DNA of 60,213 nucleotides from Levilactobacillus namurensis DSM 19117. Its GTDB lineage: Bacteria; Bacillota; Bacilli; Lactobacillales; Lactobacillaceae. The stretch spans positions 1-60,213 of the forward strand of contig NZ_AZDT01000030.1 in assembly GCF_001434785.1 (NCBI RefSeq). The letters are read 5' to 3'. Positions 1 to 9,197 of the stretch are shown here, in pieces. The notes beneath the pieces were generated by a model that was not told where the DNA came from, made no database searches, and was given only the letters and a program-made list of their open reading frames with translations. Position 1 is the stretch's first letter. The number at the start of each line of letters is the position of its first letter. A program made the position numbers and the translations under genes.

Positions 1-90
1 CAAAGGCCGAGCTTGAAGACCTGGGGCTTTCAGGGCTCCAAGTCGTGCCCACCACGTTCCAGCCTCTTCAGGGCCAACCGGTAAGGCGGG
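1..90 (+). repeat. Three-stem intergenic repeat, copy 1 (cut by window edge)
   Basis: This is the right half of the dispersed three-stem repeat: the P3 hairpin, the conserved GTGCCCAC box, the right arm of the closing stem and the terminal CCGGTAAGGCGG. The left half lies outside the window. It is nearly identical to copy 2 (9926-10085), and the similarity continues about 45 bp past the repeat end into the following terminator region. Confidence 0.85.
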
Positions 91-125
91 GGGATTGCTA
101 CCGTCTACCTCTTAGCTAAACGTAA

Positions 126-153
126 GAAAAAGCCTGGGCACTAGTCCCAGACT
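126..153 (-). terminator. Terminator of the MFS exporter gene
   Basis: Read on the minus strand, TCTGGG and CCCAGG form a short stem followed by a run of five T. It lies just past the stop codon of the exporter gene. Confidence 0.6.
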
Positions 154-167
154 CGATGATGCGACTT

Positions 168-1406
168 TTATGAATGGGTGGTGGCGGGAGCTTGCCGTTT
201 GCGAATCTCGGGAACTAACCACCAGACTAGGGTCAGGTTGATGACCATCAGGGCTGCCGTTGAAATGAACACGGCGTTGTAGTTGAAGATTCCGGCAATC
301 CAGCCACCCAGGAGGGAACCTAACATGTTCCCAATGGATTGGAAGGATTGGTTCCAGCTGAAGACGGTCGAGGTCAATTCGACCGGGGTGTTCTTGGTCA
401 GCAGGGTCTGAATCTCGGGAAACAGGGCCCCGTCGGAGATACCGATCATGAACCGTAGAATTCCCAGCATCCAGACACTGGTGACGAACCCTTGTGGCAG
501 GTACATTAGCGTGGCGAAGATGTAGCCGAAGATCAGGACCCGGCCGGACCCGTGTTGATCCCCGTACCGTCCTAGCCGCGGCGAGGCGATGATGTTGGAG
601 ATCCCGGGCAGCGCCGCGATGATCCCGGCGACCACGGTGATGGGTCCCACGTTATGCATCAGTTCCTTGACGTAGAGACTGATGATTGGTGAGATGGAAA
701 TGTTCCCGAACTGGACGATCAACGTGGAGGACAGGAGCACTAAAATCAGTTTAGGGTTCGGGAAGGCCGCCAGAGGGTTGTGAGAAGTCGCTTGACCCGA
801 CTGGTGAACCACCGGCTTGAACTTCTCTTCGACCAGGCCCCAGCTCATGAAGAACGTGACCAGTAAGAGGAAGCCCGTGATGAAGAAGGTGATTCGAATC
901 GAGAAGACTTGGGCCAAGATTCCCCCGAAGACGGGTCCCAGCAACATTCCGCTGGTGGGACCGGTCATGAGGGTACTTAGGGAGGCCCCACTGTGTTTCC
1001 GGGGGGTCTGGGAGGCGACCAGCGCTTGGGCGTTCGAGATGAACCCCGCGAAGACGCCTTGGAGCGCCCGCAAAGCGACCAACTGCCAGACGCTGTTGGC
1101 GAAGCCCATTAAGGCCATGGCCACGCCCATTCCTAACGAAGACCGTAGGAGCATGATCTTCCGGCCCTTTCGGTCGGCCACGATGCCCCACAGAGGTGAG
1201 GCGATGGCGCTGACGAAGAAGTCGGCGGCGTAGACCAAGCCACTGTACATGGTGACCTGGGCTTTGGTGTAGTCGCCAAGACTACTAATATATAACGATA
1301 AAAATGGCATGATTTCGCTGAAGGCCATACCGGCGACGAACGTACAGAACCACAGGACGTGGAGGTTACGTTGCCAAGGGCTGCTTTCGCGTTCAGCTTC
1401 ATCCAA
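168..1406 (-). CDS. MFS multidrug exporter, PmrA-like
   Basis: A 412-residue major facilitator with twelve predicted membrane segments in the plasma membrane. The loop between segments 2 and 3 carries the family signature (GIVADRKGRK), and the stretch LQGVFAGFISNAQALVASQ resembles pneumococcal PmrA, a fluoroquinolone and dye efflux pump. The start is a TTG at 1406: it lies nine bases after AAGGAG, and no ATG there has a comparable site. The gene stands alone with its own terminator. An extended -10 promoter about 230 bases upstream gives it an unusually long, structured leader. Drug efflux is inferred from family resemblance; the substrate is unknown. Confidence 0.85.
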   Translation of the reverse strand: MDEAERESSPWQRNLHVLWFCTFVAGMAFSEIMPFLSLYISSLGDYTKAQVTMYSGLVYAADFFVSAIASPLWGIVADRKGRKIMLLRSSLGMGVAMALMGFANSVWQLVALRALQGVFAGFISNAQALVASQTPRKHSGASLSTLMTGPTSGMLLGPVFGGILAQVFSIRITFFITGFLLLVTFFMSWGLVEEKFKPVVHQSGQATSHNPLAAFPNPKLILVLLSSTLIVQFGNISISPIISLYVKELMHNVGPITVVAGIIAALPGISNIIASPRLGRYGDQHGSGRVLIFGYIFATLMYLPQGFVTSVWMLGILRFMIGISDGALFPEIQTLLTKNTPVELTSTVFSWNQSFQSIGNMLGSLLGGWIAGIFNYNAVFISTAALMVINLTLVWWLVPEIRKRQAPATTHS

Positions 1407-1642
1407 ACTGCGTCAACTCCTTCTATAGTAGATTTAGTAATCTTCCGTGTGGCGGATTGGGTCGTCCTAAGCGACCCCGCCGCCTACTCAGCGGAAGTTA
1501 AGTGACCGGGTGTTACCGCTGTAACGACCCGGAAACGAACATTTTTCGTTGAAGACAACGCTATTTAAGATACGCGCATAGCGCCGAAAGGTCAACGATT
1601 AAGCAATTGTTGTATGCGCTCGCAATTGATAATATTATAGCA
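1407..1642 (-). promoter_or_regulatory. Extended -10 promoter and structured leader of the MFS gene
   Basis: On the minus strand TGCTATAAT (1634-1642) is an extended -10 element. The leader of about 220 bases contains three stems. GCGCATA pairs with TATGCGC (about 1575-1622). CCGGGT and GTTAC pair with GTAAC and ACCCGG (1504-1534). A nested structure near 1444-1500 has CTTCCG/CGGAAG enclosing GGCGG/CCGCC and GGGTCG/CGACCC. No U-run follows the last stem, so any control would act on translation or processing. No known riboswitch class was recognised. Confidence 0.5.
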
Positions 1643-1832
1643 TGGTCGCCGATGGACGGAAGGCAAAAAGGCCCAGTGGAACCGGTCTGAACGGTAACTG
1701 ACCATTCACAGTCACAAAATATTACAATGTGGTTAAGTTTGAGCGGGACAGACTGCAGGCCCCCGCGCCGGTGTTCCCTTAGTCTGGAAGAGATAAAGTG
1801 AATAAAATCACACAAAATATTAGCCAAACTGA

Positions 1833-1870
1833 AAAACCCGTGTAAACCGGAAACGGCTTACGCGGGTTTT
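1833..1870. terminator. Terminator of the B3/B4-domain gene
   Basis: AAAACCCG and CGGGTTTT with additional inner pairing form a hairpin that has T-runs in both directions. It follows the stop codon of the minus-strand gene at 1980. Confidence 0.8.
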
Positions 1871-1979
1871 AAGATTTTTGTATATACAAAATTGTCCCAA
1901 ATATATACATTTTCTGAAATTAAGCGAATTTAACTGGAAATTTTTGCAGATTCGAAGAAACCTGGTTTTCAAGCACTGA

Positions 1980-2690
1980 TTAGAAGGTAACTTCGGGGTG
2001 GTCGCGGGTGACCAGATGGTCTTCGAGGTCCACGTTCAGGTATTCCTTGAAGCTGTCTTTGAGCATCTGAACGGCTTTTTCGTGGTCTTCCTTGCGTTCC
2101 GGTTGGATGTTTTCCATATAGAAGAGAATGTTTTGGGTGTCTTCCGTGGATTCGACCCGTGCGCTGTCCCGCCAAGCCCAGCAACGGGAGATTACGCCCT
2201 GGTCATCGCGGTAGATGACCTCACCAGGGAGCGCTTCTTCGGGTTCTTCGTCGGCTTCACCGATCGGGTAGAAGGGTTCGCCCCCCTTAGCAACGCCCAG
2301 GTGGACGTCGCCAACGATCTTATCCATGTCTTCGGCCGCTAGTGGGAAGGCGTAGGTTAGGGAGACCGTGTTGTAGAGATCCACGACGGGGTTGATTGCA
2401 CCCACGCCGTTGCCCTTGCTGGCCCGCTTGAGCAGGGCTTCGACGGCACACCGCGCGCCCTTCTTGGTCTTGAACTTCCGGAAGGCTTCCCGCCAAGCTG
2501 CGATGATCGGGTTCTTACTGATTGGGGAGTACGGGACCCAGTCCTCAGCTTTTTCGTTAGCTTCCATTAACCGGGACTTTTTGAGGTGGCCGTAGCTGTG
2601 GTTATCCACACCGTGGGCGGTCAAAAAGGCAATTTGAACGTCGGGGAAGATTTCCCAGAACTCAGGATCGACAATGAATTTCTGTGACAT
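1980..2690 (-). CDS. B3/B4 tRNA-binding domain protein
   Basis: A 236-residue cytoplasmic protein of the B3/4 domain family, related to the editing-like domain of the phenylalanyl-tRNA synthetase beta chain. Recognisable parts are the region around NPIIAAWREAFRKFKTKKG and the later NPVVDLYNTVSLTYAFPLAAED. I chose the ATG that gives MSQKF (2690) because GGAGGCG lies seven bases before it; the longer reading frame upstream would run through this ribosome binding site. Free-standing B3/4 proteins are common in lactobacilli. A role in tRNA quality control or aminoacyl editing is inference only. The gene is monocistronic. Confidence 0.8.
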   Translation of the reverse strand: MSQKFIVDPEFWEIFPDVQIAFLTAHGVDNHSYGHLKKSRLMEANEKAEDWVPYSPISKNPIIAAWREAFRKFKTKKGARCAVEALLKRASKGNGVGAINPVVDLYNTVSLTYAFPLAAEDMDKIVGDVHLGVAKGGEPFYPIGEADEEPEEALPGEVIYRDDQGVISRCWAWRDSARVESTEDTQNILFYMENIQPERKEDHEKAVQMLKDSFKEYLNVDLEDHLVTRDHPEVTF

Positions 2691-2847
2691 ATAAAACGCC
2701 TCCATCAATAGTTTACCCTAAGTATACCAAATTATTGAAGGGCCACAACCGTTGACCTGCGGGGGAATTCGGGACGACTCGGTTTGACCGGTCGACAAAT
2801 TATCATCAAATTTTAATGAACAAATTTTATGCAGTTAAAAGTAAGTG

Positions 2848-3018
2848 TTTTCATTGAAAATATGCAAATATACAGCTTAAATGCATAAACGGCAATTGAT
2901 ATTCATCGGCCGACTTAAAGTGTACAATCCTTCACATTTTGAATGCCAAGCACTACTAGAAAGCGGTTACATTCCGGGTTATGATGGTCACGTAATCAAG
3001 TGATGGGAGGAAACAAAC
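2848..3018 (+). promoter_or_regulatory. arcA promoter region with cre and Fnr-like sites
   Basis: TACAAT at 2923-2928 is a possible -10. TAGAAAGCGGTTACA (2957-2971) matches the CcpA cre consensus at 14 of 15 positions and lies downstream of the promoter, where bound CcpA would block transcription. TTGATATTCATCGG (2896-2909) is a partial Fnr-type site that ArcR could use. TTTTCATTGAAAA (2848-2860) is a perfect palindrome of unknown use. Carbon repression of ADI operons is established; the specific sites are inferred from sequence. Confidence 0.5.
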
Positions 3019-4251
3019 ATGACCAGTCCAATTCACGTAATGTCCGAAATCGGCAAGTTGAAGGTTGTTATGCTCAAGCGGCCAGATGTTGAAGTTGAAA
3101 ACTTCACGCCTGACATGATGCCTCGGTTGTTATTCGATGACATTCCATACTTACCAATTGCTCAAAAAGAACACGATAACTTCGCTGACGTTCTTCGTCA
3201 AAACGGTACTGAAGTGCTCTACTTGGAAAAGCTGTCTGCTGAAGCTTTGGATGACGGTGGTGAAGAAGTTAAGCAAAACTTCTTACAACAAATGTTAGCT
3301 GAAAGTGGCTACATTGCCGGCGTTACCCACGATGCTTTAAAGGAATACTTACTGTCAATGTCCACCCAAGACATGGTCAACAAGATCATGGGTGGGGTTC
3401 GGAAGAACGAACTCGACTTCGTCCCAGCTGACTTAGTCAGTGCAGCCGAAGAAGACGACTACCCATTCTTCATGGACCCAATGCCTAACTTGTACTTCAC
3501 GCGGGACCCTGCGGCCTCCATCGGTGATGGGTTAAGCATTAACCACATGACCTTCGCTGCTCGTCAACGCGAATCGCTCTTTATGGAAACCATCATTAAG
3601 TACCACCACCGGTTTGCTAACAAGGGCTTGAACGTCTGGCGCGACCGGAACCACGATACTCGGATCGAAGGTGGGGACGAATTAGTTCTCTCCGACCACG
3701 TCTTAGCTATCGGGGTTTCCCAACGGACGTCTGCTGATGCCATTGAAGACATCGCCAAGAACCTGTTCGCGAAGAGCCACTTCGACAAAGTCATCGCAAT
3801 CAAGATTCCACACAACCACGCGATGATGCACTTGGACACGGTGTTCACCATGATTAACAAGGATCAATTCACGGTGCACCCAGGAATCTTAGGTGAAGGC
3901 GGCCACATCGATACCTGGACGATCACGCCGGGTAAAGATGGCGAACTGAACTTAGACCACCGGACGGACTTGAAGCAAGTTCTGAAGGACGCCTTAGGTT
4001 TGGATGACCTGGACTTGATTCCAACGGGTAACGGTGACCCAATCATCGCCGGTCGTGAACAATGGAACGACGGCTCCAACACCTTAGCCATTGCCCCAGG
4101 TGTTGTAGTGACCTACAACCGGAACTACGTTTCTAACGAACTGTTACGTAAGCATGGCTTGAAGGTTATCGACGTCTTATCAAGTGAATTATCTCGGGGC
4201 CGTGGCGGTCCTCGTTGCATGAGCATGCCACTGGTTCGGGAAGACCTCTAA
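3019..4251 (+). CDS. arcA: Arginine deiminase
   Basis: A 410-residue cytoplasmic enzyme that hydrolyses L-arginine to L-citrulline and ammonia, the first step of the ADI pathway. The full catalytic set is visible: FTRDP with Asp163, EGGDE with Glu217 and Asp220, His271 in HLDTVF, and the nucleophile Cys400 in GGPRCMSMP. The length is normal for the family. The start follows GGGAGG at good distance. It is the first gene of arcA-arcB-arcC-arcD. A cre site and a Fnr-like site upstream suggest control by sugar and by arginine or oxygen status through ArcR. Confidence 0.98.
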   Translation: MTSPIHVMSEIGKLKVVMLKRPDVEVENFTPDMMPRLLFDDIPYLPIAQKEHDNFADVLRQNGTEVLYLEKLSAEALDDGGEEVKQNFLQQMLAESGYIAGVTHDALKEYLLSMSTQDMVNKIMGGVRKNELDFVPADLVSAAEEDDYPFFMDPMPNLYFTRDPAASIGDGLSINHMTFAARQRESLFMETIIKYHHRFANKGLNVWRDRNHDTRIEGGDELVLSDHVLAIGVSQRTSADAIEDIAKNLFAKSHFDKVIAIKIPHNHAMMHLDTVFTMINKDQFTVHPGILGEGGHIDTWTITPGKDGELNLDHRTDLKQVLKDALGLDDLDLIPTGNGDPIIAGREQWNDGSNTLAIAPGVVVTYNRNYVSNELLRKHGLKVIDVLSSELSRGRGGPRCMSMPLVREDL

Positions 4252-4307
4252 TAAGCATTAATCCTTAAAATTCGAAACATTTAAAGAGAATAGGAGCGAG
4301 AAAGATT

Positions 4308-5339
4308 ATGGCAAAAGATTTTCGTGAAAATGTATTCCAAGGACGGAGTGTTCTTGCAGAAAAGGACTTCAGTGCTGCTGAACTCGAATACTTGATCGAC
4401 TTTGGACTGCATTTGAAGACGTTGAAGAAGATGGGTATCCAACACCACTACCTGGAAGGTAAGAACATTGCCTTGCTGTTCGAAAAGTCCTCAACGCGGA
4501 CCCGTTCAGCGTTCACCACGGCGGCGATCGACTTGGGTGCTCACCCAGAATACTTGGGTCAAAACGACATTCAATTAGGTAAGAAGGAAACCACTTCCGA
4601 TACGGCTAAAGTCTTGGGTAGCATGTTCGATGGAATCGAATTCCGGGGCTTCAAGCAATCCGATGCTGAAATCTTAGCTCGCGACTCAGGTGTTCCCGTT
4701 TGGAACGGCTTGACCGACGAATGGCACCCGACGCAAATGCTGGCGGACTTCATGACGGTTAAGGAAAACTTTGGTCACCTTAAGGGCTTGACCTTGACCT
4801 TCATGGGTGATGGCCGGAACAACGTTGCCAACTCCTTGCTGGTAACCGGTGCCATCTTAGGGGTCAACATCCACATCGTTGCACCTAAGGAACTCTTCCC
4901 AACTCAAGAAACGCAAGACTTAGCCAAGAAGTTTGCGACTGAATCCGGCGCTAAGCTGTTAATCACGGATGACCTCGACGAGGGGATGAAAGGTTCCAAC
5001 ATCGTCTACACCGACGTCTGGGTATCTATGGGTGAATCCAACTGGGAACAACGGGTTAACTTGTTGAAGCCATACCAAGTTAACATGGAAGCCTTGAAGA
5101 AGACTGGCACGCCAGATGATCAACTGATCTTCATGCACTGCCTTCCAGCCTTCCACAACACCGACACCAAGTACGGTGAAGATGTGAAGGAAAAGTACGG
5201 AATCACTGAAATGGAAGTTACGGATGAAGTCTTCAACAGTAAGTACGCTCGTCAATTTGAAGAAGCTGAAAACCGGATGCACTCCATTAAGGCTATGATG
5301 GCTGCAACGTTAGGTAACTTATTCATCCCACGTGTTTAA
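4308..5339 (+). CDS. arcB: Ornithine carbamoyltransferase (catabolic, arginine module)
   Basis: A 343-residue cytoplasmic enzyme that in this pathway splits citrulline with phosphate into ornithine and carbamoyl phosphate. The carbamoyl-phosphate loop SSTRTR is at 61-66 and HCLP at 277-280. It lies 56 bases behind arcA, which fits co-transcription. A strong terminator follows at once, before arcC, so arcA-arcB and arcC-arcD may reach different transcript levels. A second, clearly different copy sits at 12433. [10 protein letters not shown] argues for the ornithine enzyme rather than a putrescine carbamoyltransferase. Confidence 0.96.
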   Translation: MAKDFRENVFQGRSVLAEKDFSAAELEYLIDFGLHLKTLKKMGIQHHYLEGKNIALLFEKSSTRTRSAFTTAAIDLGAHPEYLGQNDIQLGKKETTSDTAKVLGSMFDGIEFRGFKQSDAEILARDSGVPVWNGLTDEWHPTQMLADFMTVKENFGHLKGLTLTFMGDGRNNVANSLLVTGAILGVNIHIVAPKELFPTQETQDLAKKFATESGAKLLITDDLDEGMKGSNIVYTDVWVSMGESNWEQRVNLLKPYQVNMEALKKTGTPDDQLIFMHCLPAFHNTDTKYGEDVKEKYGITEMEVTDEVFNSKYARQFEEAENRMHSIKAMMAATLGNLFIPRV

Positions 5340-5354
5340 AGCTTAACGGGATTG

Positions 5355-5394
5355 AAAAAGGGGAGTTAATCCGTGTTGATTAACTCCCCTTTTT
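5355..5394 (+). terminator. Terminator between arcB and arcC
   Basis: A perfect stem with GGGGAGTTAATC and its complement, flanked by A5 and T5. It is strong in both directions and lies inside the presumed operon. Confidence 0.85.
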
Positions 5395-5555
5395 GCTTGA
5401 AAACCGCGATGCTGTGCTGGCTTAGGAGAATTATTAAAAAGTGAGCTAGTTAAGTCAACTGATGTTAGTTCTTCTAACGTCATTACTACAGCCACACGAG
5501 TCAAAATTGTACGCATTAATCTGATTAAATTGCACACTAGAAGGAGAATTCGACT
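5395..5555 (+). promoter_or_regulatory. Spacer upstream of arcC, likely with its own promoter
   Basis: The 161 bases between the terminator and arcC contain a small hairpin (GATGTTAG with CTAACGTC, 5461-5481) and an AT-rich stretch near 5508-5535. I could not fix convincing -35 and -10 boxes. Because a strong terminator precedes it, a local promoter or antitermination is expected. Confidence 0.3.
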
Positions 5556-6500
5556 ATGACAAAACGTCGCATTGTAGTGGCCCTTGGGGGTAACGCTATT
5601 TTATCAAAGGATGCTTCCGCTGAAGCACAACAACAAGCCCTGCGGGACACGGCGAAGTACCTGGTTCAATTCATCAAGCAAGGAGACGACCTGATTGTCT
5701 CCCACGGGAACGGTCCGCAAGTCGGGAACCTGTTGTTGCAACAGGCCGCCGGCAGCACGGCTAAGAACCCGGCGATGCCGCTGGATACGGCCGTGGCCAT
5801 GACCCAAGGAAGCATTGGGTACTGGATGCAAAACGCGTTGGGTGAAGAGATCACCAAGGCGGGTCTGGACAAGGATGTCACCACGGTGGTCACCCAAGTC
5901 GAGGTCGACCCTAACGACCAAGCCTTCACCAACCCAACCAAGCCCATCGGCCCGTTCTACACCAAAGATGAAATTGGCGCGATCAAGGACGCCCACCCGG
6001 ACCAGACCTTCGTCGAAGATGCGGGTCGGGGTTACCGGCGGGTAGTGCCTTCTCCACGGCCAACCGGGGTCAAGGAATACAAAGCTGTGAATGCCATGGT
6101 CGAAGCCGGCATCGTGCCTATTTCCGTTGGGGGCGGTGGGGTACCCGTTGTGCAAGAGGGTAACCGCTTAGTCGGCCGCGAAGCCGTGATTGACAAGGAC
6201 TTCGCTTCTGAAAAGCTGGCAGAACTGGTCAACGCCGACCTGCTGATCATCTTGACGGCGGTGGACAACATCTACATCAACTTTAACCAGCCAGATCAAA
6301 AGAAGCTGGAAACGGTCAACGTTGCTGAGTTGAAGCAGTACATCGACCAAGACCAATTCGCCAAGGGGAGTATGTTGCCTAAGGTTCAAGCTGCGATCGA
6401 CTTTGTCGAAAACAGTGCCAATGGTAAGGCGGTCGTCACGTCACTCGAAAACGTCGGGAACTTCCTGAAGAATGGTGACGGGACCATCATTACCAAGTAG
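5556..6500 (+). CDS. arcC: Carbamate kinase (arginine module)
   Basis: A 314-residue cytoplasmic kinase that transfers phosphate from carbamoyl phosphate to ADP, giving ATP, CO2 and ammonia. The N-terminal ALGGNAI, the HGNGPQVGN loop and the VGGGGVPV motif near residue 193 identify the amino-acid-kinase fold of the carbamate kinase family. AAGGAG lies at good distance from the ATG. It is followed by arcD after a spacer with long-range pairing. A paralogue is at 13445. Confidence 0.97.
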   Translation: MTKRRIVVALGGNAILSKDASAEAQQQALRDTAKYLVQFIKQGDDLIVSHGNGPQVGNLLLQQAAGSTAKNPAMPLDTAVAMTQGSIGYWMQNALGEEITKAGLDKDVTTVVTQVEVDPNDQAFTNPTKPIGPFYTKDEIGAIKDAHPDQTFVEDAGRGYRRVVPSPRPTGVKEYKAVNAMVEAGIVPISVGGGGVPVVQEGNRLVGREAVIDKDFASEKLAELVNADLLIILTAVDNIYINFNQPDQKKLETVNVAELKQYIDQDQFAKGSMLPKVQAAIDFVENSANGKAVVTSLENVGNFLKNGDGTIITK

Positions 6501-6516
6501 TGTCACACAGTTAGAG

Positions 6517-6618
6517 CCACGGAAGATTCAGTGAACATTGGGTTTGCCGGCAGCAGTTGGCAGATCCTAGCTATTATATTTTTCCATATTCAATCATCTT
6601 GCTGAATCCCGTCCGTGG
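6517..6618 (+). ncRNA. Candidate structured spacer RNA between arcC and arcD
   Basis: CCACGGA (6517-6523) pairs with TCCGTGG (6612-6618), and ATTCAG (6526-6531) pairs with CTGAAT (6602-6607), forming a two-part closing helix over about 100 bases. An inner hairpin has TGCC/GGCA near 6544-6562. The helix ends two bases before the arcD ribosome binding site AAGGAG, so folding could affect arcD translation. No known RNA family was recognised. Confidence 0.45.
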
Positions 6619-6634
6619 TAAAGGAGATGTCACC

Positions 6635-8104
6635 ATGGAGGAATCCAAAGGGAAACTTAATTTACTTGAACTAATCGCGTTGGTCGTGGGATCAATCGTC
6701 GGTGGTGGGGTATTCAACTTAATGCACGATATGTCCGCCAACGCCGGTGCCGGGGCCATCATCATTGGGTGGATCATCACCGCTTTCGGGATGATCATGT
6801 TAGCCTTGACCTTCCAGAACTTGACCATGAAACGGCCGGACCTGGATGCCGGGGTCTACTCGTACGCTGAAGCCGGCTTCGGGAAGTACATGGGGTTCAA
6901 CTCCGCTTGGGGTTACTGGGCCTCCGCTTGGTTGGGGAACGTGGGGTACGCGACACTGTTAATGAGTGCCGTGGCCTACTTCTTCCCAATCTTCGGCGAT
7001 GGTCAGAACATCTGGTCCATCGTTGCGGCCTCTTTCATTCTCTGGGGCTGCCACTTCATGATTTTACGCGGAGTCGAATCCGCGTCCTTCGTTAACACCA
7101 TTATCACCATTGCCAAGTTGATTCCAATCTTTATCTTCTTGGTCACCATGATTATCGCCTTCAAGCTGGGCGTCTTCACGCACGGCTTCTGGTTCACGCC
7201 TTCCGGGAGTTTCCAGTTCGCCGATGTCATGAAGCAAGTTCAGAGCACCATGTTAGTGACGGTCTGGGTCTTCATCGGGATCGAAGGTGCGGTGGTCTTC
7301 TCTGGCCGGGCCAAGAAGCGTGAAGACGTTGGTCGGGCAACCGTCTTAGGAATCATTACGGTTATCCTGATTTACATGTTGATTACCTTGCTCTCCTTAG
7401 GGGTTATGCGTCGGGGTGGCTTAGCCAACTTAGGTCAACCAGCCATGGCTTACCTGTTACAGAGTGTCGTGGGTAAGTGGGGTGCTGTCCTGGTTAACGC
7501 CGGACTGATCATCTCCGTTGTCGGGGCCTGGTTGTCCTGGACCATGTTCGCCGGGCAACTGCCTTACGAAGCCGCTAAGGAAGGTTCCTTCCCGAAGTTC
7601 TTCGCGAAGGAAAACAAGAACGGGGCGCCCGTCAACTCCCTGCTCTTCACCAATATCTGTGTTGAAATCTTCATGTTCTCTTACCTGATTACGGCCAGTG
7701 CTTACAACTTCTTCTACTCCGTTGCGTCGGCTGCGATTCTGATTCCATACATGTTCTCAGCCTTCTATCAACTGAAGTTCTCGAAGAACGAAAGTCTGGA
7801 CACACCGGGTCGGAGCTGGAACATCACCGTTGGGGTCATCTCCAGTATCTACGCCTTGTGGCTGTTATACGCCGCTAACTTAGGCTTCATCATGCTGATG
7901 TCCTTGCTCTTTGCCTTGGGGATTCCGGTCTTCATGCAATTGCAGAAGAAGGATAACCACGCCGAAAAGGTCTTCACGTCGGGCGAACGGATCGTGGCTA
8001 TCGTGATTGGGGTCTTAGCCATCATCACGATTATCGAACTGTTCCGTTTAGGCATGAACGACTTCTTAGGCTTAACTTGGGGCGACTTCGGGAAGCTGTT
8101 CTAG
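6635..8104 (+). CDS. arcD: Arginine/ornithine antiporter, APC family
   Basis: A 489-residue membrane protein of the amino acid-polyamine-organocation superfamily with about twelve hydrophobic segments. The start of segment 1 carries VVGSIVGGGVF, the glycine-rich substrate-binding motif of the family. In the ADI pathway it exchanges external arginine for internal ornithine. I chose the ATG at 6635 because AAAGGAG lies ten bases before it; a longer frame back to 6557 would place this site inside coding sequence. It is the last gene of the arginine module and ends at the arcR inverted repeat. Confidence 0.9.
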   Translation: MEESKGKLNLLELIALVVGSIVGGGVFNLMHDMSANAGAGAIIIGWIITAFGMIMLALTFQNLTMKRPDLDAGVYSYAEAGFGKYMGFNSAWGYWASAWLGNVGYATLLMSAVAYFFPIFGDGQNIWSIVAASFILWGCHFMILRGVESASFVNTIITIAKLIPIFIFLVTMIIAFKLGVFTHGFWFTPSGSFQFADVMKQVQSTMLVTVWVFIGIEGAVVFSGRAKKREDVGRATVLGIITVILIYMLITLLSLGVMRRGGLANLGQPAMAYLLQSVVGKWGAVLVNAGLIISVVGAWLSWTMFAGQLPYEAAKEGSFPKFFAKENKNGAPVNSLLFTNICVEIFMFSYLITASAYNFFYSVASAAILIPYMFSAFYQLKFSKNESLDTPGRSWNITVGVISSIYALWLLYAANLGFIMLMSLLFALGIPVFMQLQKKDNHAEKVFTSGERIVAIVIGVLAIITIIELFRLGMNDFLGLTWGDFGKLF

Positions 8105-8136
8105 TTAACCTTTAAAATGCAAAATCATTAACATTT

Positions 8137-8192
8137 AAGGTCCCCTTCATTTAGGCTATACTAATGGTATTAGCCTAAATGAGGGGGACCTT
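8137..8192 (+). terminator. 22-bp inverted repeat: arcD terminator containing the arcR ribosome binding site
   Basis: Left arm 8137-8158 and right arm 8171-8192 pair over 22 bases with a single T-G wobble, around a short loop. T4 closes the right arm, so it can terminate arcD transcription. The right arm contains the GAGGGGG ribosome binding site of arcR, whose ATG begins three bases later. TATACT, a possible arcR -10, sits in the loop region. Read-through transcripts should hide the arcR site in the stem. Confidence 0.75.
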
Positions 8193-8195
8193 TTC

Positions 8196-8882
8196 ATGAT
8201 TCGAAAAAGCGAATATCCACGTTATTTGCAATTATTGAAACGGCGACCAGAATTCAGTGCGTTTACGGCAGAGCAGTTCGCCGAGTTGGCGCACGTGATG
8301 CGGGTCAAGCAGTTACCCAAGGGTCAACTCCTGTTTGACCAAGCCGATCCCCGGGACCGGTTCTTCTTCGTCTTTTCTGGTCTACTACGCACGGAACGTA
8401 TCGATGAATCGGGGGACTTTACGTTTTATTCGTTTATTCCTAAGGACAAGGGATTTCCGTACCGGGGCTTGTTCCACGATCAGGAGTACGCCTATTCCGT
8501 GAACACGTTGACGCCGGTGGAAATCGTGTCGTTTCCCATGACGGTCTTCGAGGGACTCTTGACGGAGAATTCCGAGGTCATGCGGCGAGTGATCGTTGAG
8601 ATGGGTCAGATTATTAACGAGAATGAAAACCAGCTGCAGACCATGGTCACGTCGAGCGCCAGTGACCGGGTGCATAACGCCTTGAAGATCTTAAGTCAGC
8701 AGATGGGGCAGCCGTTGGATGATGGCCGCATTCTGATTCCCTATCCCATCACGTTGATCGAGCTCAGTCGGATGGCGGGAACCACCCGTGAGACGGCGGG
8801 GCAGGTGGTCCAGCGGTTAGAAACGGCGGGCCGGGTGGTCTACGAACATAAGCGCTTCACGTTTAATCCTTACATCGAGTAG
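8196..8882 (+). CDS. arcR: Crp/Fnr-family regulator of the arc operon
   Basis: A 228-residue DNA-binding protein. Residues 20-120 form the cyclic-nucleotide-type beta barrel, followed by a long dimer helix. A C-terminal winged helix has its recognition region near 186-210 (TLIELSRMAGTTRETAGQVV). No cysteine cluster for an iron-sulfur centre is seen at the N terminus, unlike classical FNR. Position directly after arcABCD identifies it as ArcR, the ADI activator of lactic acid bacteria. The start lies inside the flank of a long inverted repeat, which suggests autoregulation or read-through control. Confidence 0.9.
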   Translation: MIRKSEYPRYLQLLKRRPEFSAFTAEQFAELAHVMRVKQLPKGQLLFDQADPRDRFFFVFSGLLRTERIDESGDFTFYSFIPKDKGFPYRGLFHDQEYAYSVNTLTPVEIVSFPMTVFEGLLTENSEVMRRVIVEMGQIINENENQLQTMVTSSASDRVHNALKILSQQMGQPLDDGRILIPYPITLIELSRMAGTTRETAGQVVQRLETAGRVVYEHKRFTFNPYIE

Positions 8883-9197
8883 TCTTAGTGAGCGCCTTAA
8901 GGGGAAAGAGGGGGCTGTAGTTAGCCTCTAGACACAAAAAATAGACGAGAAAGCGTATTTTGGTTTCTCATCTACTACTTCCCCTAAAATGGATGATCAC
9001 GTTGACTAATTTTTAGGGCCATTACGATAATTCTAGTTTCTTTACTTAGCGGACTAGTGATTGGCAGATTAAATTACTTTGAAAATAGGCCTCGCACTTG
9101 CGAGGCCTATTTGATGATGAAATATTGGACTTCTATACACATTGATTAATTATAGATAAGAATATATGTCACGCTAGTACTGAAAGTTGAACTATAT
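8883..9197. other. Gene-free spacer after arcR with two hairpins
   Basis: Contains a hairpin with GAGAAA/TTTCTC and flanking pairs near 8942-8974, which may end arcR transcription although no T-run follows, and the convergent terminator at 9083-9112. I see no small coding frame with a ribosome binding site. Confidence 0.4.
9083..9112. terminator. Bidirectional terminator between arcR and the secreted protein gene
   Basis: A perfect 13-bp stem beginning AAATAGGCCTCGC with a four-base loop. It is flanked by T-rich sequence on the minus strand, and fits the convergent genes on both sides. Confidence 0.75.

Noticed and set aside
1561-1827. 88-codon minus-strand frame upstream of the MFS gene
   Set aside because: It crosses the promoter of the exporter gene, has no ribosome binding site and shows no protein-like composition.
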